A stretch of DNA of 64,000 nt, taken from assembly GCF_000420485.1 (NCBI RefSeq), contig NZ_ATVA01000017.1:1-64000 (forward strand), written 5' to 3'. This document shows positions 47,283 through 55,706 of the stretch, in pieces (the stretch's first letter is position 1; the number at the start of each line of letters is the position of its first letter). Source of the DNA: Paucidesulfovibrio longus DSM 6739 (lineage in GTDB: Bacteria; Desulfobacterota; Desulfovibrionia; Desulfovibrionales; Desulfovibrionaceae). The translations under genes and the position numbers were made by a program. The notes beneath the pieces were generated by a model that worked only from the letters and a program-made list of their open reading frames with translations, searched no databases and had not been told where the DNA came from.

Positions 47283-48206
47283 ATGCGTCCCCTGTTCCCC
47301 GCCGTTCACCTCGCCGCCTGTCTCGCCGCGCTCTTGCTTGTCTGCGCCGCCCCGGCCATGGCCGAAAGCGCGAAGCCCGATCCGAAGGCTCCGGAGCTGC
47401 CCGTCTGGAACGACCCGACCACCGGCATGGAGTTCGTGCTCCTGCCGGGCGGCTGTTTCCTCATGGGCAGTCCGCAGAACGAACCCGGCCACGAACCCGG
47501 CGAAGAAACCCGGCAGGTCTGCGTGGACCCGTTCTGGATGGGCCGCTACGAGGTCACGCGGGCGCAGTTTTCCAAATTCGCGGACACGGCGGGGTACGTG
47601 ACCAATGCCGAGCGCCAGGGCTGGATCCGGGTCTGGGAATACCGCTGGATGAACGTCTACCACGAGGACTGGCGGGAGCCGCACTTCAAGCAGGGCGACG
47701 ACGAGCCCGTGCTGACCATGGACTGGGACGACGCCGAGGCCATGGCCGCGTGGCTGAGCAAGCGCGGCAACGGACGCTTCCGCCTGCCCACTGAGGCCGA
47801 GTGGGAATACGCGGCCCGCGCCGGGACCACCACCGCCCGCTACTGGGGCGACGCCTACGACGAGCGCGTCTGCGCGAACGCCAACGTGGGCGACATGACC
47901 AACATCGCCGCCTTCGGCAATCTCTCGGGCGACCCCTCGCCCGCCGCGCCCTGCGAGGACGGCTACGTCTTCGCCTCGCCCGTGGGCAGCTTCGCGCCCA
48001 ACGCCTTCGGCCTCTACGACATGCTCGGCAACGCCCAGGAGTGGTGCGCGGAGGAAAACCCGGACGATCCCAAGCTGGGCCACATGGCCCGCGGCGGCAG
48101 CTTCCTCTCCATCACGGACGACGTGCGCGCGGCCAAGCGCGAATGGATCAACCCGGAATACGGCATCTATTTCACACTGGGCTTCCGGCTCGCGCGCGAC
48201 AAATAG
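47283..48206 (+). CDS. Exported SUMF1/FGE-sulfatase domain protein
   Basis: The 307-residue protein has a signal peptide (hydrophobic 8-24, cleavage near AMA at 25-27) and one formylglycine-generating-enzyme-sulfatase (C-type-lectin-like) domain: GMEFVLLPGGCFLMGS, FWMGRYEVTRAQF, RFRLPTEAEWEYAARAG, NAFGLYDMLGNAQEWC, ARGGSF and LGFRLARD. The paired Cys of true formylglycine-generating enzymes are not evident, so a binding or scaffold role is more likely than FGE activity. AAGGAG precedes the ATG. It follows the diguanylate cyclase by 116 bases. Confidence 0.88.
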   Translation: MRPLFPAVHLAACLAALLLVCAAPAMAESAKPDPKAPELPVWNDPTTGMEFVLLPGGCFLMGSPQNEPGHEPGEETRQVCVDPFWMGRYEVTRAQFSKFADTAGYVTNAERQGWIRVWEYRWMNVYHEDWREPHFKQGDDEPVLTMDWDDAEAMAAWLSKRGNGRFRLPTEAEWEYAARAGTTTARYWGDAYDERVCANANVGDMTNIAAFGNLSGDPSPAAPCEDGYVFASPVGSFAPNAFGLYDMLGNAQEWCAEENPDDPKLGHMARGGSFLSITDDVRAAKREWINPEYGIYFTLGFRLARDK

Positions 48207-48293
48207 CGGCGCCGGAACGCTTTTTCCACTTGATGCCCGGCCGAGGCAAAGCGTATTCCCTCCGGGTACGCCCCTCAACCCGGAGAGCGAATC

Positions 48294-49151
48294 TTGCAGC
48301 AGAATACGCGCGCGGCCCTGCTCATGGCCCTGACGGCCCTGATCTGGAGCTCCGGCGGGCTGGTCATCAAGCTCGTGGACCTGCACCCCATGGCCCTGAC
48401 CGGGACGCGCAGCGCGCTCTCCGCCCTGACCCTTCTCGCGCTCTTTCGCGGGCGGCTGCGTTTTTCCCTGACTCCGGCGCGGCTGGGCGCGGCCCTGGGC
48501 TACGCGGGCCTGCTGATCACCAACGTGGTCGCCACCAAGCTGACCACCGCGGCCAACGCCATTCTCCTGGCCTACACCGCGCCCATCTACGTGGCCCTGC
48601 TCGCGCCGCTCTTCCTGGGCGAGAAGACCCGCCGCTCGGACTGGTTCTGCATCGCCGCAACCCTGGGCGGCATGGTGCTCTTCTTTCTGGACAGGCTTTC
48701 GCCCGCCGGGCTTTGGGGCAACGCGGTCGCCGTGGGCACGGGCCTTTCCTACGCCCTGTTCACCCTCTGCATGCGCGCCCAGAAGGACGCCTCCCCCGTG
48801 GAATCCGTGATCCTGGGCCACGCGCTCACGGCCCTGGCGGGCCTGCCCTTTCTGGTCCACGGCCTGCCCGGCGGCGAGGCCCTGGCCGGGCTGGTCTACC
48901 TCGGCATAATCCAGCAGGGCGTGTCCCTGGCGCTCTATGTCTGGGCCATCAAGCGGCTCGGCGCGCTGGAGGCCATCCTGATCATGACCCTGGAACCGAT
49001 CCTGAATCCGGTCTGGGTCGCCCTCGGCTACGGCGAGCTGCCCGGCCCCTGGGCCGTGCTCGGCGGGATCGTGGTCGTGGGGGCCGTGACCCTGCGGGGA
49101 ATCCTGGGTTCCCGGCGCAGGCCGCCCGCCCCGCAGCAAGCCTCGGCCTGA
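48294..49151 (+). CDS. EamA (DMT superfamily) transporter, second copy
   Basis: The 285-residue membrane protein has about ten helices in two EamA repeats (LIWSSGGLVIKLVDLHPMAL at the start; ALYVWAIKRLGALEAILIMTLEPILNPVW in the second half). It is only distantly similar to the EamA protein at 5.5 kb. It is probably an exporter of amino acids or other small metabolites, with no substrate clue. The start is a TTG at 48294 with GGAGAG upstream. It lies between the SUMF1 gene and comM, same strand. Confidence 0.85.
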   Translation: MQQNTRAALLMALTALIWSSGGLVIKLVDLHPMALTGTRSALSALTLLALFRGRLRFSLTPARLGAALGYAGLLITNVVATKLTTAANAILLAYTAPIYVALLAPLFLGEKTRRSDWFCIAATLGGMVLFFLDRLSPAGLWGNAVAVGTGLSYALFTLCMRAQKDASPVESVILGHALTALAGLPFLVHGLPGGEALAGLVYLGIIQQGVSLALYVWAIKRLGALEAILIMTLEPILNPVWVALGYGELPGPWAVLGGIVVVGAVTLRGILGSRRRPPAPQQASA

Positions 49152-49267
49152 TCCGGTTGCAACGCGGGCCGCCCCGAAAGGAGCCGGAAGAGTCCACCGG
49201 CCTTGCCAGAAATCGGCAAACCGCCTACCAACTATCGGAAACGCCACACCCGAACCGGAGCCTCTCC

Positions 49268-50809
49268 ATGCTCGCACGCGCCACTGCCGCCGCCCTGCTC
49301 GGAATCGACGCCTTTGAAGTCGCCCTGGAAGCGGACCTCTCCCGGTCCGGTCTGCCCGCCTTCACCCTCGTGGGCCTGCCGGACGGCGTTGTCCGCGAGG
49401 CCAAGGAGCGCGTCTTCACCGCGCTGCGCAACCGGGGCTTCAAGCTGCCGCCCGCGCGCATCACCGTGAACCTCGCCCCGGCGGACGTGCGCAAGGAGGG
49501 CAGCGCCTACGACCTGCCCCTGGCCGTGGCCCTGGTGGCGGCTTCCGGCATGCTCGACCCGGAAAAGCTCGAAGGCTGGTACATGGCCGGGGAGCTTTCG
49601 CTCACGGGCGAGCTGCGCCCCGTGACCGGAGTCCTGCCCATGGCCGTGCAGGCGCGGGCCGCCGGAGCCAAGGGGCTGATCCTGCCCATGGAAAACGCGG
49701 GCGAAGCCGCCGTGGTCCAGGGACTGGACGTGTATCCCCTGGCGGACCTGGGCCAGGCCGTGCGCTTCCTGAACGGCGAGGAAGCGCTGGAGCCCGCCGC
49801 CGTGGACATCGACGCGCTCTGGGACGAGCGCAGCGAATGCCTGCTCGACTTCAGCGAGGTCAAGGGACAGGAGCACGCCAAGCGCGCCGTGGAAATTGCG
49901 GCCGCAGGCGGCCACAACCTGCTTTTCATCGGTCCTCCCGGCTCCGGCAAGACCATGCTCGCCCAGCGCATCCCCTCGGTGCTGCCGCCCCTGGCGTTCG
50001 ACGAGGCCCTGGAAGTGACCAAAATCTATTCCGTCGCCGGGGAGCTGCCGCGCAAGCGCTCGCTGATGGTGGCCCGGCCCTTTCGCAGCCCGCACCACAC
50101 CATCTCGGACGTGGGCCTCGTGGGCGGCGGGCATTACCCCCGGCCCGGCGAGGTTTCCATGGCCCACCGGGGCGTGCTCTTCCTCGACGAGCTGCCGGAA
50201 TTCAAGAAGCACGCCCTGGAGGTGCTGCGCCAGCCCCTGGAGGACGGGCGCGTGTCCATCTCGCGCTCCCTCGTGACCCTGACCTACCCGGCGGACTTCA
50301 TGCTCGTGGCGGCCATGAACCCCTGCCCCTGCGGCTACCAGGGCGACGAACGGCACGAGTGCTCCTGCTCGCGCCGCAGCGTGGACAACTACCGCGCGCG
50401 GCTTTCCGGCCCGCTGCTCGACCGCATCGACCTTCAGGTGGAGGTGCCCGCCGTGCCCTGGAAAGACCTCAGCCGCACGCGCGGCAGCGTGGACTCGGCC
50501 ACCATGCGCGACCGGGTGCTGGCCGCGCGCAAGGTCCAGGCCGCGCGCTACGCGGACCTGCCGGAAAACCGGCGCATCCGCACCAATGCCGAGCTTTCCG
50601 GCGCGGCCCTGGAGCGGCATTGCGCCCTGGACGACGCCGGGCGGGAATTTCTGGGCAAGGCCGTGAAGACCCTGGGGCTTTCGGCGCGGGCCTACACCCG
50701 CATCCTGCGCATCGCCCGGACCATAGCGGACCTGGACGGCGCGGAGAGGATATTGACAACATGCTTAGCAGAAGCTATTAACTATAGATCACTAGACCGA
50801 ATAAAATAG
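49268..50809 (+). CDS. comM: ComM/YifB AAA+ helicase-like (Mg-chelatase family), 3' end replaced by island
   Basis: The 513-residue protein has the N-terminal Lon-protease-like fold (about 1-170), Walker A GPPGSGKTMLAQR near 220, Walker B VLFLDELPEF near 300, the Cys cluster CPCGYQGDERHECSCS, and a C-terminal MCM-like tail. ComM promotes branch migration during natural transformation. The last 20 codons, from ATA at 50751, are AT-rich and use codons unlike the rest. A GC-rich version of the same tail (LAEAINYRTLDR) lies 1.7 kb downstream, so an inserted island has supplied a recoded but intact C-terminus. Confidence 0.93.
   Translation: MLARATAAALLGIDAFEVALEADLSRSGLPAFTLVGLPDGVVREAKERVFTALRNRGFKLPPARITVNLAPADVRKEGSAYDLPLAVALVAASGMLDPEKLEGWYMAGELSLTGELRPVTGVLPMAVQARAAGAKGLILPMENAGEAAVVQGLDVYPLADLGQAVRFLNGEEALEPAAVDIDALWDERSECLLDFSEVKGQEHAKRAVEIAAAGGHNLLFIGPPGSGKTMLAQRIPSVLPPLAFDEALEVTKIYSVAGELPRKRSLMVARPFRSPHHTISDVGLVGGGHYPRPGEVSMAHRGVLFLDELPEFKKHALEVLRQPLEDGRVSISRSLVTLTYPADFMLVAAMNPCPCGYQGDERHECSCSRRSVDNYRARLSGPLLDRIDLQVEVPAVPWKDLSRTRGSVDSATMRDRVLAARKVQAARYADLPENRRIRTNAELSGAALERHCALDDAGREFLGKAVKTLGLSARAYTRILRIARTIADLDGAERILTTCLAEAINYRSLDRIK
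50760..50775 (+). repeat. Direct repeat, left copy (att-like)
   Basis: CATGCTTAGCAGAAGC lies in the recoded comM tail and recurs with 14 of 16 matches at 52334-52349, at the end of the island's ATPase gene. The pair could mark a smaller nested unit or old attachment sites. Confidence 0.5.
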
Positions 50810-50839
50810 CATCCTCTTCTTGAGGGGAAACATCATCGA

Positions 50840-52342
50840 ATGAAAAATCTGACGACTCTTCAGCAATTTTTTTTAAGCGGTACTGCCGAAGGTGACTCTC
50901 AATTTCTAAATCGAGTTTTTGTCCCATCTGAGCAGTTGGCTGAACTTCTTTCGATCCCAGCAGGCAGCCCTAGGCTTTTAATCGGAAACAAAGGCATCGG
51001 TAAAACGGCACTTCTTTCGTATTTAAACTCGATTGCTAAAAAGTACTGCGTCCCTACATTATTACTGGCTCCAGACGATCTAAATTATAGCAATCTCGGC
51101 AACAATAATGACATCGCCACGATAAAGCGCATATTATATAATTCATTGGTACACAGTGTGTCCAAATGCATCGGAACCCAGTTAAAAGGATTACTCTCTG
51201 CAGATGAAAAAATAATATATGATACAGCAATTGCTGAGGGGCTTACTAAACCGGATCTGATCACGAACCTCGCTTCCTTGCTTCCCAAGATAGGAGCAGA
51301 AATTTTAAAAATCAATTCAAACAGCTTCGCTTTTGATCTTGGAGGGAATCGAGGAGGAGAAGCCTTGGCACTTTCTGTTAAAAAATACTTAATGTCCTCC
51401 AACAAACTTTTCTTTCTCTTCTTGGATGACATTGATCAAATTTCTTCGCCTGACTCCAGTGCAAACCTTAACCGCATATGGGGCCTACTCCTTGCTGCCA
51501 GGAAACTTGTTCAACAGAATATACAAATTCGTTGTATTATATCTGTTCGTACTGAAGTATGGACGCGACTTGTCTCTGACGATGCGGGGCAACGGGATCA
51601 AGTTGATCATTTTCAACCACTTGTCATCAACCTCAAAGCCAGTGATGATTACATTCACAGCATTATATACAAAAGAATTAAAATTGCAGCAGAAGAGCTA
51701 GGATATAATGCTGAAGACCCTTGGAGTTGCTTTTTCTCTACAAAAGAAGTCACACTCCCAAAAAGTAAGGAAACCCGAAAATGGGGGAACTTCATTATCA
51801 AATCGGCAAGACAAAGGCCAAGAGATGCAATACAGCTTGTGCATTTCTTAGCAAAGACAGCTTTGAGCATTGGACACTCACATATTTCTGATGCAACGAT
51901 CGAATCTTCATTGGTGCAATATTCCACTGGGGCTGCACGATATTTAGTTGGCGAAGTTGGAACCGATTGTAACAATTTTATGGAGGTGATTAGATCCTTC
52001 GCAGACCTAGATACCTTCTCTATTCCTTTTGAAAAATTAAAAAAACACCTCTCCTCGATGCCCTCCAGATTCAGTCTCACAATACGAGGAATTACCCTTG
52101 GCAATGATCGTGATAATGACTTTTTTACTTTATTAGCTCTTTTACACGAATCTGGCTTTATTAATCCGCGTGTCAAAGATAACTCTATGCCACGAGGCTA
52201 CAATCACATCACCTTTTTCGATGACCCATACCTAGTCAATCGTTCCCGTCTTAACCAATTGCAACAGACTCTATCGTGGGATATTCACCCTGCTTTTCGT
52301 TCATTCCTTTTAGATATTCAAAAAGATCGATTCCATGCTTAG
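50840..52342 (+). CDS. P-loop ATPase, Sll1717-like, cargo of the comM island
   Basis: The 500-residue protein is soluble. It has a Walker A motif GNKGIGKT at 49-56, Walker B LFFLFLDDID at 190-199 and an arginine in CIISVRTEVW near 236, so it is a STAND/AAA-like NTPase. It resembles proteins named 'P-loop ATPase, Sll1717 family' (from memory). The last ~200 residues look like a winged-helix or sensor region. The codons are AT-rich, unlike all neighbours. The ATG lies 30 bases after comM with only a distant TGAGGGG site and no obvious promoter, so it may rely on comM transcription. A role in phage defence is inferred from context. Confidence 0.8.
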   Translation: MKNLTTLQQFFLSGTAEGDSQFLNRVFVPSEQLAELLSIPAGSPRLLIGNKGIGKTALLSYLNSIAKKYCVPTLLLAPDDLNYSNLGNNNDIATIKRILYNSLVHSVSKCIGTQLKGLLSADEKIIYDTAIAEGLTKPDLITNLASLLPKIGAEILKINSNSFAFDLGGNRGGEALALSVKKYLMSSNKLFFLFLDDIDQISSPDSSANLNRIWGLLLAARKLVQQNIQIRCIISVRTEVWTRLVSDDAGQRDQVDHFQPLVINLKASDDYIHSIIYKRIKIAAEELGYNAEDPWSCFFSTKEVTLPKSKETRKWGNFIIKSARQRPRDAIQLVHFLAKTALSIGHSHISDATIESSLVQYSTGAARYLVGEVGTDCNNFMEVIRSFADLDTFSIPFEKLKKHLSSMPSRFSLTIRGITLGNDRDNDFFTLLALLHESGFINPRVKDNSMPRGYNHITFFDDPYLVNRSRLNQLQQTLSWDIHPAFRSFLLDIQKDRFHA

Positions 52343-52349
52343 TAAAAGC
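52334..52349 (+). repeat. Direct repeat, right copy (att-like)
   Basis: CATGCTTAGTAAAAGC matches the left copy at 50760 with two differences and spans the ATPase stop codon. It also forms a 7-bp hairpin (CATGCTT with AAGCATG, loop AGTAA), which could act at the mRNA end. Confidence 0.5.
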
Positions 52350-52496
52350 ATGCCACTTTGTATACCTTATGCCATTATAGATTTATACAATAATATGTCA
52401 TAGTTCGATGTCCTCAATGTCTTCATAGTTACCGCTCAAACTTATTTATAAACACAATACCCCCTATTCGCTGCGGTTATATCTTATTTTCTTGCC

Positions 52497-52556
52497 ACAA
52501 CGCCCCAGCTCGCCGAAGCCATCAACTACCGGACCCTGGACCGCCACGACGGCTGA
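52497..52556 (+). pseudogene. comM: Displaced original 3' end of comM
   Basis: Read in frame, the 20 codons ACA ACG CCC CAG CTC GCC ... TGA encode TTPQLAEAINYRTLDRHDG, the GC-rich counterpart of the functional gene's present tail (LAEAINYRSLDRIK). It has no start and is separated from the gene body by the island, so it is a non-functional remnant. Confidence 0.88.
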
Positions 52557-52571
52557 GGACAGCGCTCCGGA

Positions 52572-53303
52572 TCACGGCTTGGCCGCGTACACGGTCACGA
52601 CCCCGCCGCGCCACTCCCGCGCCACGCCGTTTTCAATCTCCACGCGGTCGCCCTCGGCCACGCCGTCCACGAATTCGCCGAGCACGCGCCGCGACCCGTC
52701 CGGAAGCCAGGCCTCGCCCCGGCCGTGGGCCAGGCGCGCGCCGTCGCGGAGCACGCTTTCCCCGCGGTAGAGGCAGGAAACCAGCCGCGTCCTGCCGGGC
52801 AGCCGCGCCAGCGCCGTTTCCTCGTCCACGTAGCGGAACACGTATTCCGACTCCTCCTGCGCCTCGCGCAGCATGAAATCGATGAGCGCCTGCATGGCCT
52901 CCCGGAACTGCTCCTGCGTCTCGGCCCGCTTCACGGCCTTCTCGTACGGCCGGGACTTGCTGCGGGGCGTTTCGCAAAAAACGAACCCGCCGGGCAGCGG
53001 ACGCATAAAGCAATAGCCGTTCCTTCCCTCCTGCCGCATCTGCAACAGATACATGCCGCTGCCGACGTCCAGCGTCCGCAAGCTTCCGCGGCTCGGCGCC
53101 TCGGGCCATTGCTCCTTGACGTACTCCAGCCCTTGCGGCGTCTCCAGCAGCGTCACGACTTCGTTGTCCAGGACCACGACGCCGGGTTGCAACGGTTCCG
53201 CTGCCGTGGAATCGAGATATGAAAACTTCGATTCTGCGGAAACAACGCAGCCGGAAACACAGCACAAGAGTACGAAAAGCAAAGGCAACGATATTTTATT
53301 CAT
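52572..53303 (-). CDS. Lipoprotein, unknown function
   Basis: The 243-residue protein has a lipoprotein signal ([12 protein letters not shown], lipobox Cys at about 19). The mature part is soluble. Its end, with [26 protein letters not shown], resembles two MORN-like repeats (G-x-G-x-x-x-x-x-D-G). No enzyme motif is seen. It is convergent with the comM remnant, 15 bases apart, and divergent from msrAB, with which it shares a 210-base upstream region. The protein is probably attached to the inner face of the outer membrane or the periplasmic face of the inner membrane. Confidence 0.75.
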   Translation of the reverse strand: MNKISLPLLFVLLCCVSGCVVSAESKFSYLDSTAAEPLQPGVVVLDNEVVTLLETPQGLEYVKEQWPEAPSRGSLRTLDVGSGMYLLQMRQEGRNGYCFMRPLPGGFVFCETPRSKSRPYEKAVKRAETQEQFREAMQALIDFMLREAQEESEYVFRYVDEETALARLPGRTRLVSCLYRGESVLRDGARLAHGRGEAWLPDGSRRVLGEFVDGVAEGDRVEIENGVAREWRGGVVTVYAAKP

Positions 53304-53448
53304 GGCTTTCTCCGAAGTCGCATAATGCAGAGGATGAACCAGACTACGATATTTGCGCAATGCTGCCAATGCGGACGGACGGGGAAGGCCCTCCATGCTC
53401 TGACCGGTCCCCGGAAGAAGCCTTTGTTTCGTCCTGTTTGTTTCCCCC

Positions 53449-53477
53449 TTTACTTTTCTAAGAATGATTCCTATGTT
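53449..53477 (+). promoter_or_regulatory. Sigma-70-like promoter of msrAB with internal palindrome
   Basis: TTTACT (53449-53454) and TATGTT (53472-53477) are spaced by exactly 17 bases. The 15-base dyad TAAGAATGATTCCTA (53459-53473) fills the spacer; its 7-1-7 layout resembles a PerR/Fur-type box. A repressor bound there would block RNA polymerase. Transcription would begin near 53484, some 30 bases before the msrAB start. Confidence 0.5.
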
Positions 53478-53513
53478 AAGGATAGAAAACAATCCCCACC
53501 TGGGAGGTGGAAC

Positions 53514-54626
53514 ATGAAGACGACCCTCATTCTGACGCTCGCACTGGGCGCGCTGGCCATAGGAGCCTTGGCTCCCGGCGGTTTCCGGACCGGCCGGGCC
53601 ATGGCCGGAGTCGCCGACAGGATTCCGAACCGCGACAGGCTCAAGACAGCCGTATTCGCCGGAGGCTGCTTCTGGTGCACGGAATCCGATTTCGAAAAGG
53701 TGCCCGGCGTGGTCGAGGTCATTTCCGGATACACCGGCGGTCAAGTGAAGAACCCCAGCTACGGCCAGGTCTCCTCCGGCGACACGGGACATCTCGAGTC
53801 CATCCAGGTCTGGTATGATCCGGACAAGGTCGGCTACGAATTCCTGCTGGACTGGTTCTGGCGGCACGTGGATCCCACGGACGCCGGAGGATCGTTCGTG
53901 GACCGGGGCGAGCAGTACGCCTCGGCCATCTTCTACGCGGATGCGGAGCAGAAGCGCCTGGCCGAGGAATCCAAGGCCCGCCTGGAGGCGTCCGGAGTAT
54001 TGTCCAAGCCCGTGGTCACGCCCATTCTGCCGCTCGGCACGTTCTACGAAGCCGAGGACTACCACCAGGACTACCACAAGGAGCACTCCCTGAAGTACGA
54101 ATTCTACCGCTACCGTTCCGGGCGGGACGACTTCCTGGACACGACCTGGGGCGACCGCAAGGACAGCCTCTCCCCGGTGCTTTCCGAGGGATACGTCAAG
54201 CCGGGCGAGGCTGAACTGCGCAAGATGCTGACCCCGCTGCAATACAGGGTCACGCAGGAGGAAGGCACGGAAAAGCCCTTTGACAACGCCTATTGGGACA
54301 ACCATGAGCAAGGCATCTACGTGGACCTGCTCTCGGGCGAGCCGCTGTTCAGCTCCACGGACAAGTTCGACTCCGGCACGGGCTGGCCGAGCTTCACGAG
54401 GCCCCTGGAACCGGACAACATCGTCACCCGCGAGGACCGCAAGCTCTTCTCCGTGCGCACCGAGGTGCGCAGCAGGCAGGGAGACAACCATCTCGGACAC
54501 GTCTTCGACGACGGTCCCGCGCCCACAGGCCTGCGCTACTGCATGAACTCGGCGGCGCTGCGCTTCGTGCCCAAGGCGGAGCTGGAAAAGCAGGGCTACG
54601 GCAAGTATCTGGAACTGTTCAATTGA
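53514..54626 (+). CDS. msrAB: Exported bifunctional methionine sulfoxide reductase MsrA-MsrB
   Basis: The 370-residue fusion reduces both S- and R-methionine sulfoxide. A signal peptide or anchor (about 1-30) sends it to the periplasm. MsrA (about 43-200) has the catalytic Cys in [11 protein letters not shown] and YHQDYHKEH. MsrB (about 225-365) has [20 protein letters not shown] and the catalytic Cys in [11 protein letters not shown]. The MsrB zinc Cys pairs are absent, as in many fusions. GGGAGG precedes the ATG. The end overlaps the next, convergent gene by 8 bases. Repair of oxidised periplasmic proteins suits an anaerobe exposed to oxygen. Confidence 0.95.
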   Translation: MKTTLILTLALGALAIGALAPGGFRTGRAMAGVADRIPNRDRLKTAVFAGGCFWCTESDFEKVPGVVEVISGYTGGQVKNPSYGQVSSGDTGHLESIQVWYDPDKVGYEFLLDWFWRHVDPTDAGGSFVDRGEQYASAIFYADAEQKRLAEESKARLEASGVLSKPVVTPILPLGTFYEAEDYHQDYHKEHSLKYEFYRYRSGRDDFLDTTWGDRKDSLSPVLSEGYVKPGEAELRKMLTPLQYRVTQEEGTEKPFDNAYWDNHEQGIYVDLLSGEPLFSSTDKFDSGTGWPSFTRPLEPDNIVTREDRKLFSVRTEVRSRQGDNHLGHVFDDGPAPTGLRYCMNSAALRFVPKAELEKQGYGKYLELFN

Positions 54627-55422
54627 CCGGAGGCAGAGGATAGGGCGAGAATTCGTCCGTTTGGAAATATCGGCGGTAGAGCGCGGCATAGGTCCCGTCC
54701 CGGACCATGCCGCGCAGGACGGCGTTCCAGGACCGGACCAGCTCCGGATCCGCCTTGGCGCAGAAGGCGATGTTGAGCGTGTATTCGTCCATGACCAGGG
54801 CGGGCTCCACCTTGGGCATCAGGACGGTATACTCCGGATCCAGGATAAGGGAGGAGAGGTTGGACCCGGCCACGAGATCGACCCGGCCGTCCACCAGCAT
54901 TTTCCAGCCGAAGACGTCCACGGGCACCACCTGGAGATTGGAGAAGCCCCGGCTTTCCATGTAGACCATGCGCGCGTCCCCGCCGGACACCGCGATTCTG
55001 TCGAGGCCCCTGGCGTCCTCCAGGCTGGAGAGCCGGATCAGCGAGCCTTTGCGCCTGTAGAGAATCCATTTCGCCTTGAGGAGCGGCTCGCTCCAGAGGA
55101 AGTCCTGCTCGCGCTCGGCAATGCGGTACACGGGGAAAATCGCGGAATCCGGATCGGTTTTCGCTTCCATGTAGCCGCGTATCCAGGGCAGCAGCTTGAT
55201 CGTCCCCTGGCCCCCGGTCCGGCGCAGGGCCTCCTGCACGAGTTCCACCATGAACCCGCTCATGGCGCCGGTTTCGTCGATCTGGAACGGGCGGCCTTTT
55301 TCCGTATAAAGACGCAGAGGCCCGGCCCATGCGCCCGATGCTTCGAAAACCGCCGGCAGGACCAGACAAAGCGCCAAACAGAGGGCCGCCGCCCGAAATC
55401 GGCCGCCAAAACGTCGCGCCAT
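54619..55422 (-). CDS. Solute-binding protein family 3 (orphan), copy 1
   Basis: The 267-residue protein has a signal peptide ([20 protein letters not shown]..., cleavage near AWA) and an SBP_bac_3 fold: [34 protein letters not shown] through [15 protein letters not shown]. The family binds polar amino acids or related acids for ABC importers, but no permease or ATPase gene is nearby. The start is uncertain: ATG at 55422 gives the cleanest signal peptide, while ATGs at 55443 and 55467 are possible. It shares its fold with the next two genes on the same strand. Confidence 0.85.
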   Translation of the reverse strand: MARRFGGRFRAAALCLALCLVLPAVFEASGAWAGPLRLYTEKGRPFQIDETGAMSGFMVELVQEALRRTGGQGTIKLLPWIRGYMEAKTDPDSAIFPVYRIAEREQDFLWSEPLLKAKWILYRRKGSLIRLSSLEDARGLDRIAVSGGDARMVYMESRGFSNLQVVPVDVFGWKMLVDGRVDLVAGSNLSSLILDPEYTVLMPKVEPALVMDEYTLNIAFCAKADPELVRSWNAVLRGMVRDGTYAALYRRYFQTDEFSPYPLPPVN

Positions 55423-55706
55423 GCCGCGTTTCCGGCCAAGCATGCCGGAAAATGCTCTTTGGTTCATTCGCGTATTTTTAGCCGACGTTTTCAAGATTAA
55501 CAACGTTTATCGTCCTGCATGCGTGCCGCAGTACGCCACGGTGCTCATATGACAAGGATGAAGCATCCGACTTCCTTCCATATTATCGCATCAGGAAGTC
55601 GCGGCACGCTGAGGAGGGATGCGGACGCCGGGGCGCAGCCGCCCCGCGCTGCCGCAGAGCGGCATGCGCCCGGCATCGAGGAAACGCGGAAGAAGGATCC
55701 TTGGAC

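Larger units (their letters stand above)
50756..52501 (+). mobile_element. AT-rich island inserted in the 3' end of comM
   Basis: Base composition drops sharply at about 50750 and rises again at about 52497. The ends share ACAAC (50756-50760 and 52497-52501), a possible 5-bp target duplication or recombination core. The left end encodes a recoded comM tail; the displaced original tail follows the right end. Only one gene is inside and no integrase or transposase is seen, so mobilisation must have come in trans or the recombinase was lost. The 150 bases at 52343-52496 contain no gene. Confidence 0.8.

Noticed and set aside
47283-48206. True formylglycine-generating enzyme
   Set aside because: The domain is right but the catalytic Cys pair is not evident, and no sulfatase gene with a CxPxR motif is nearby.
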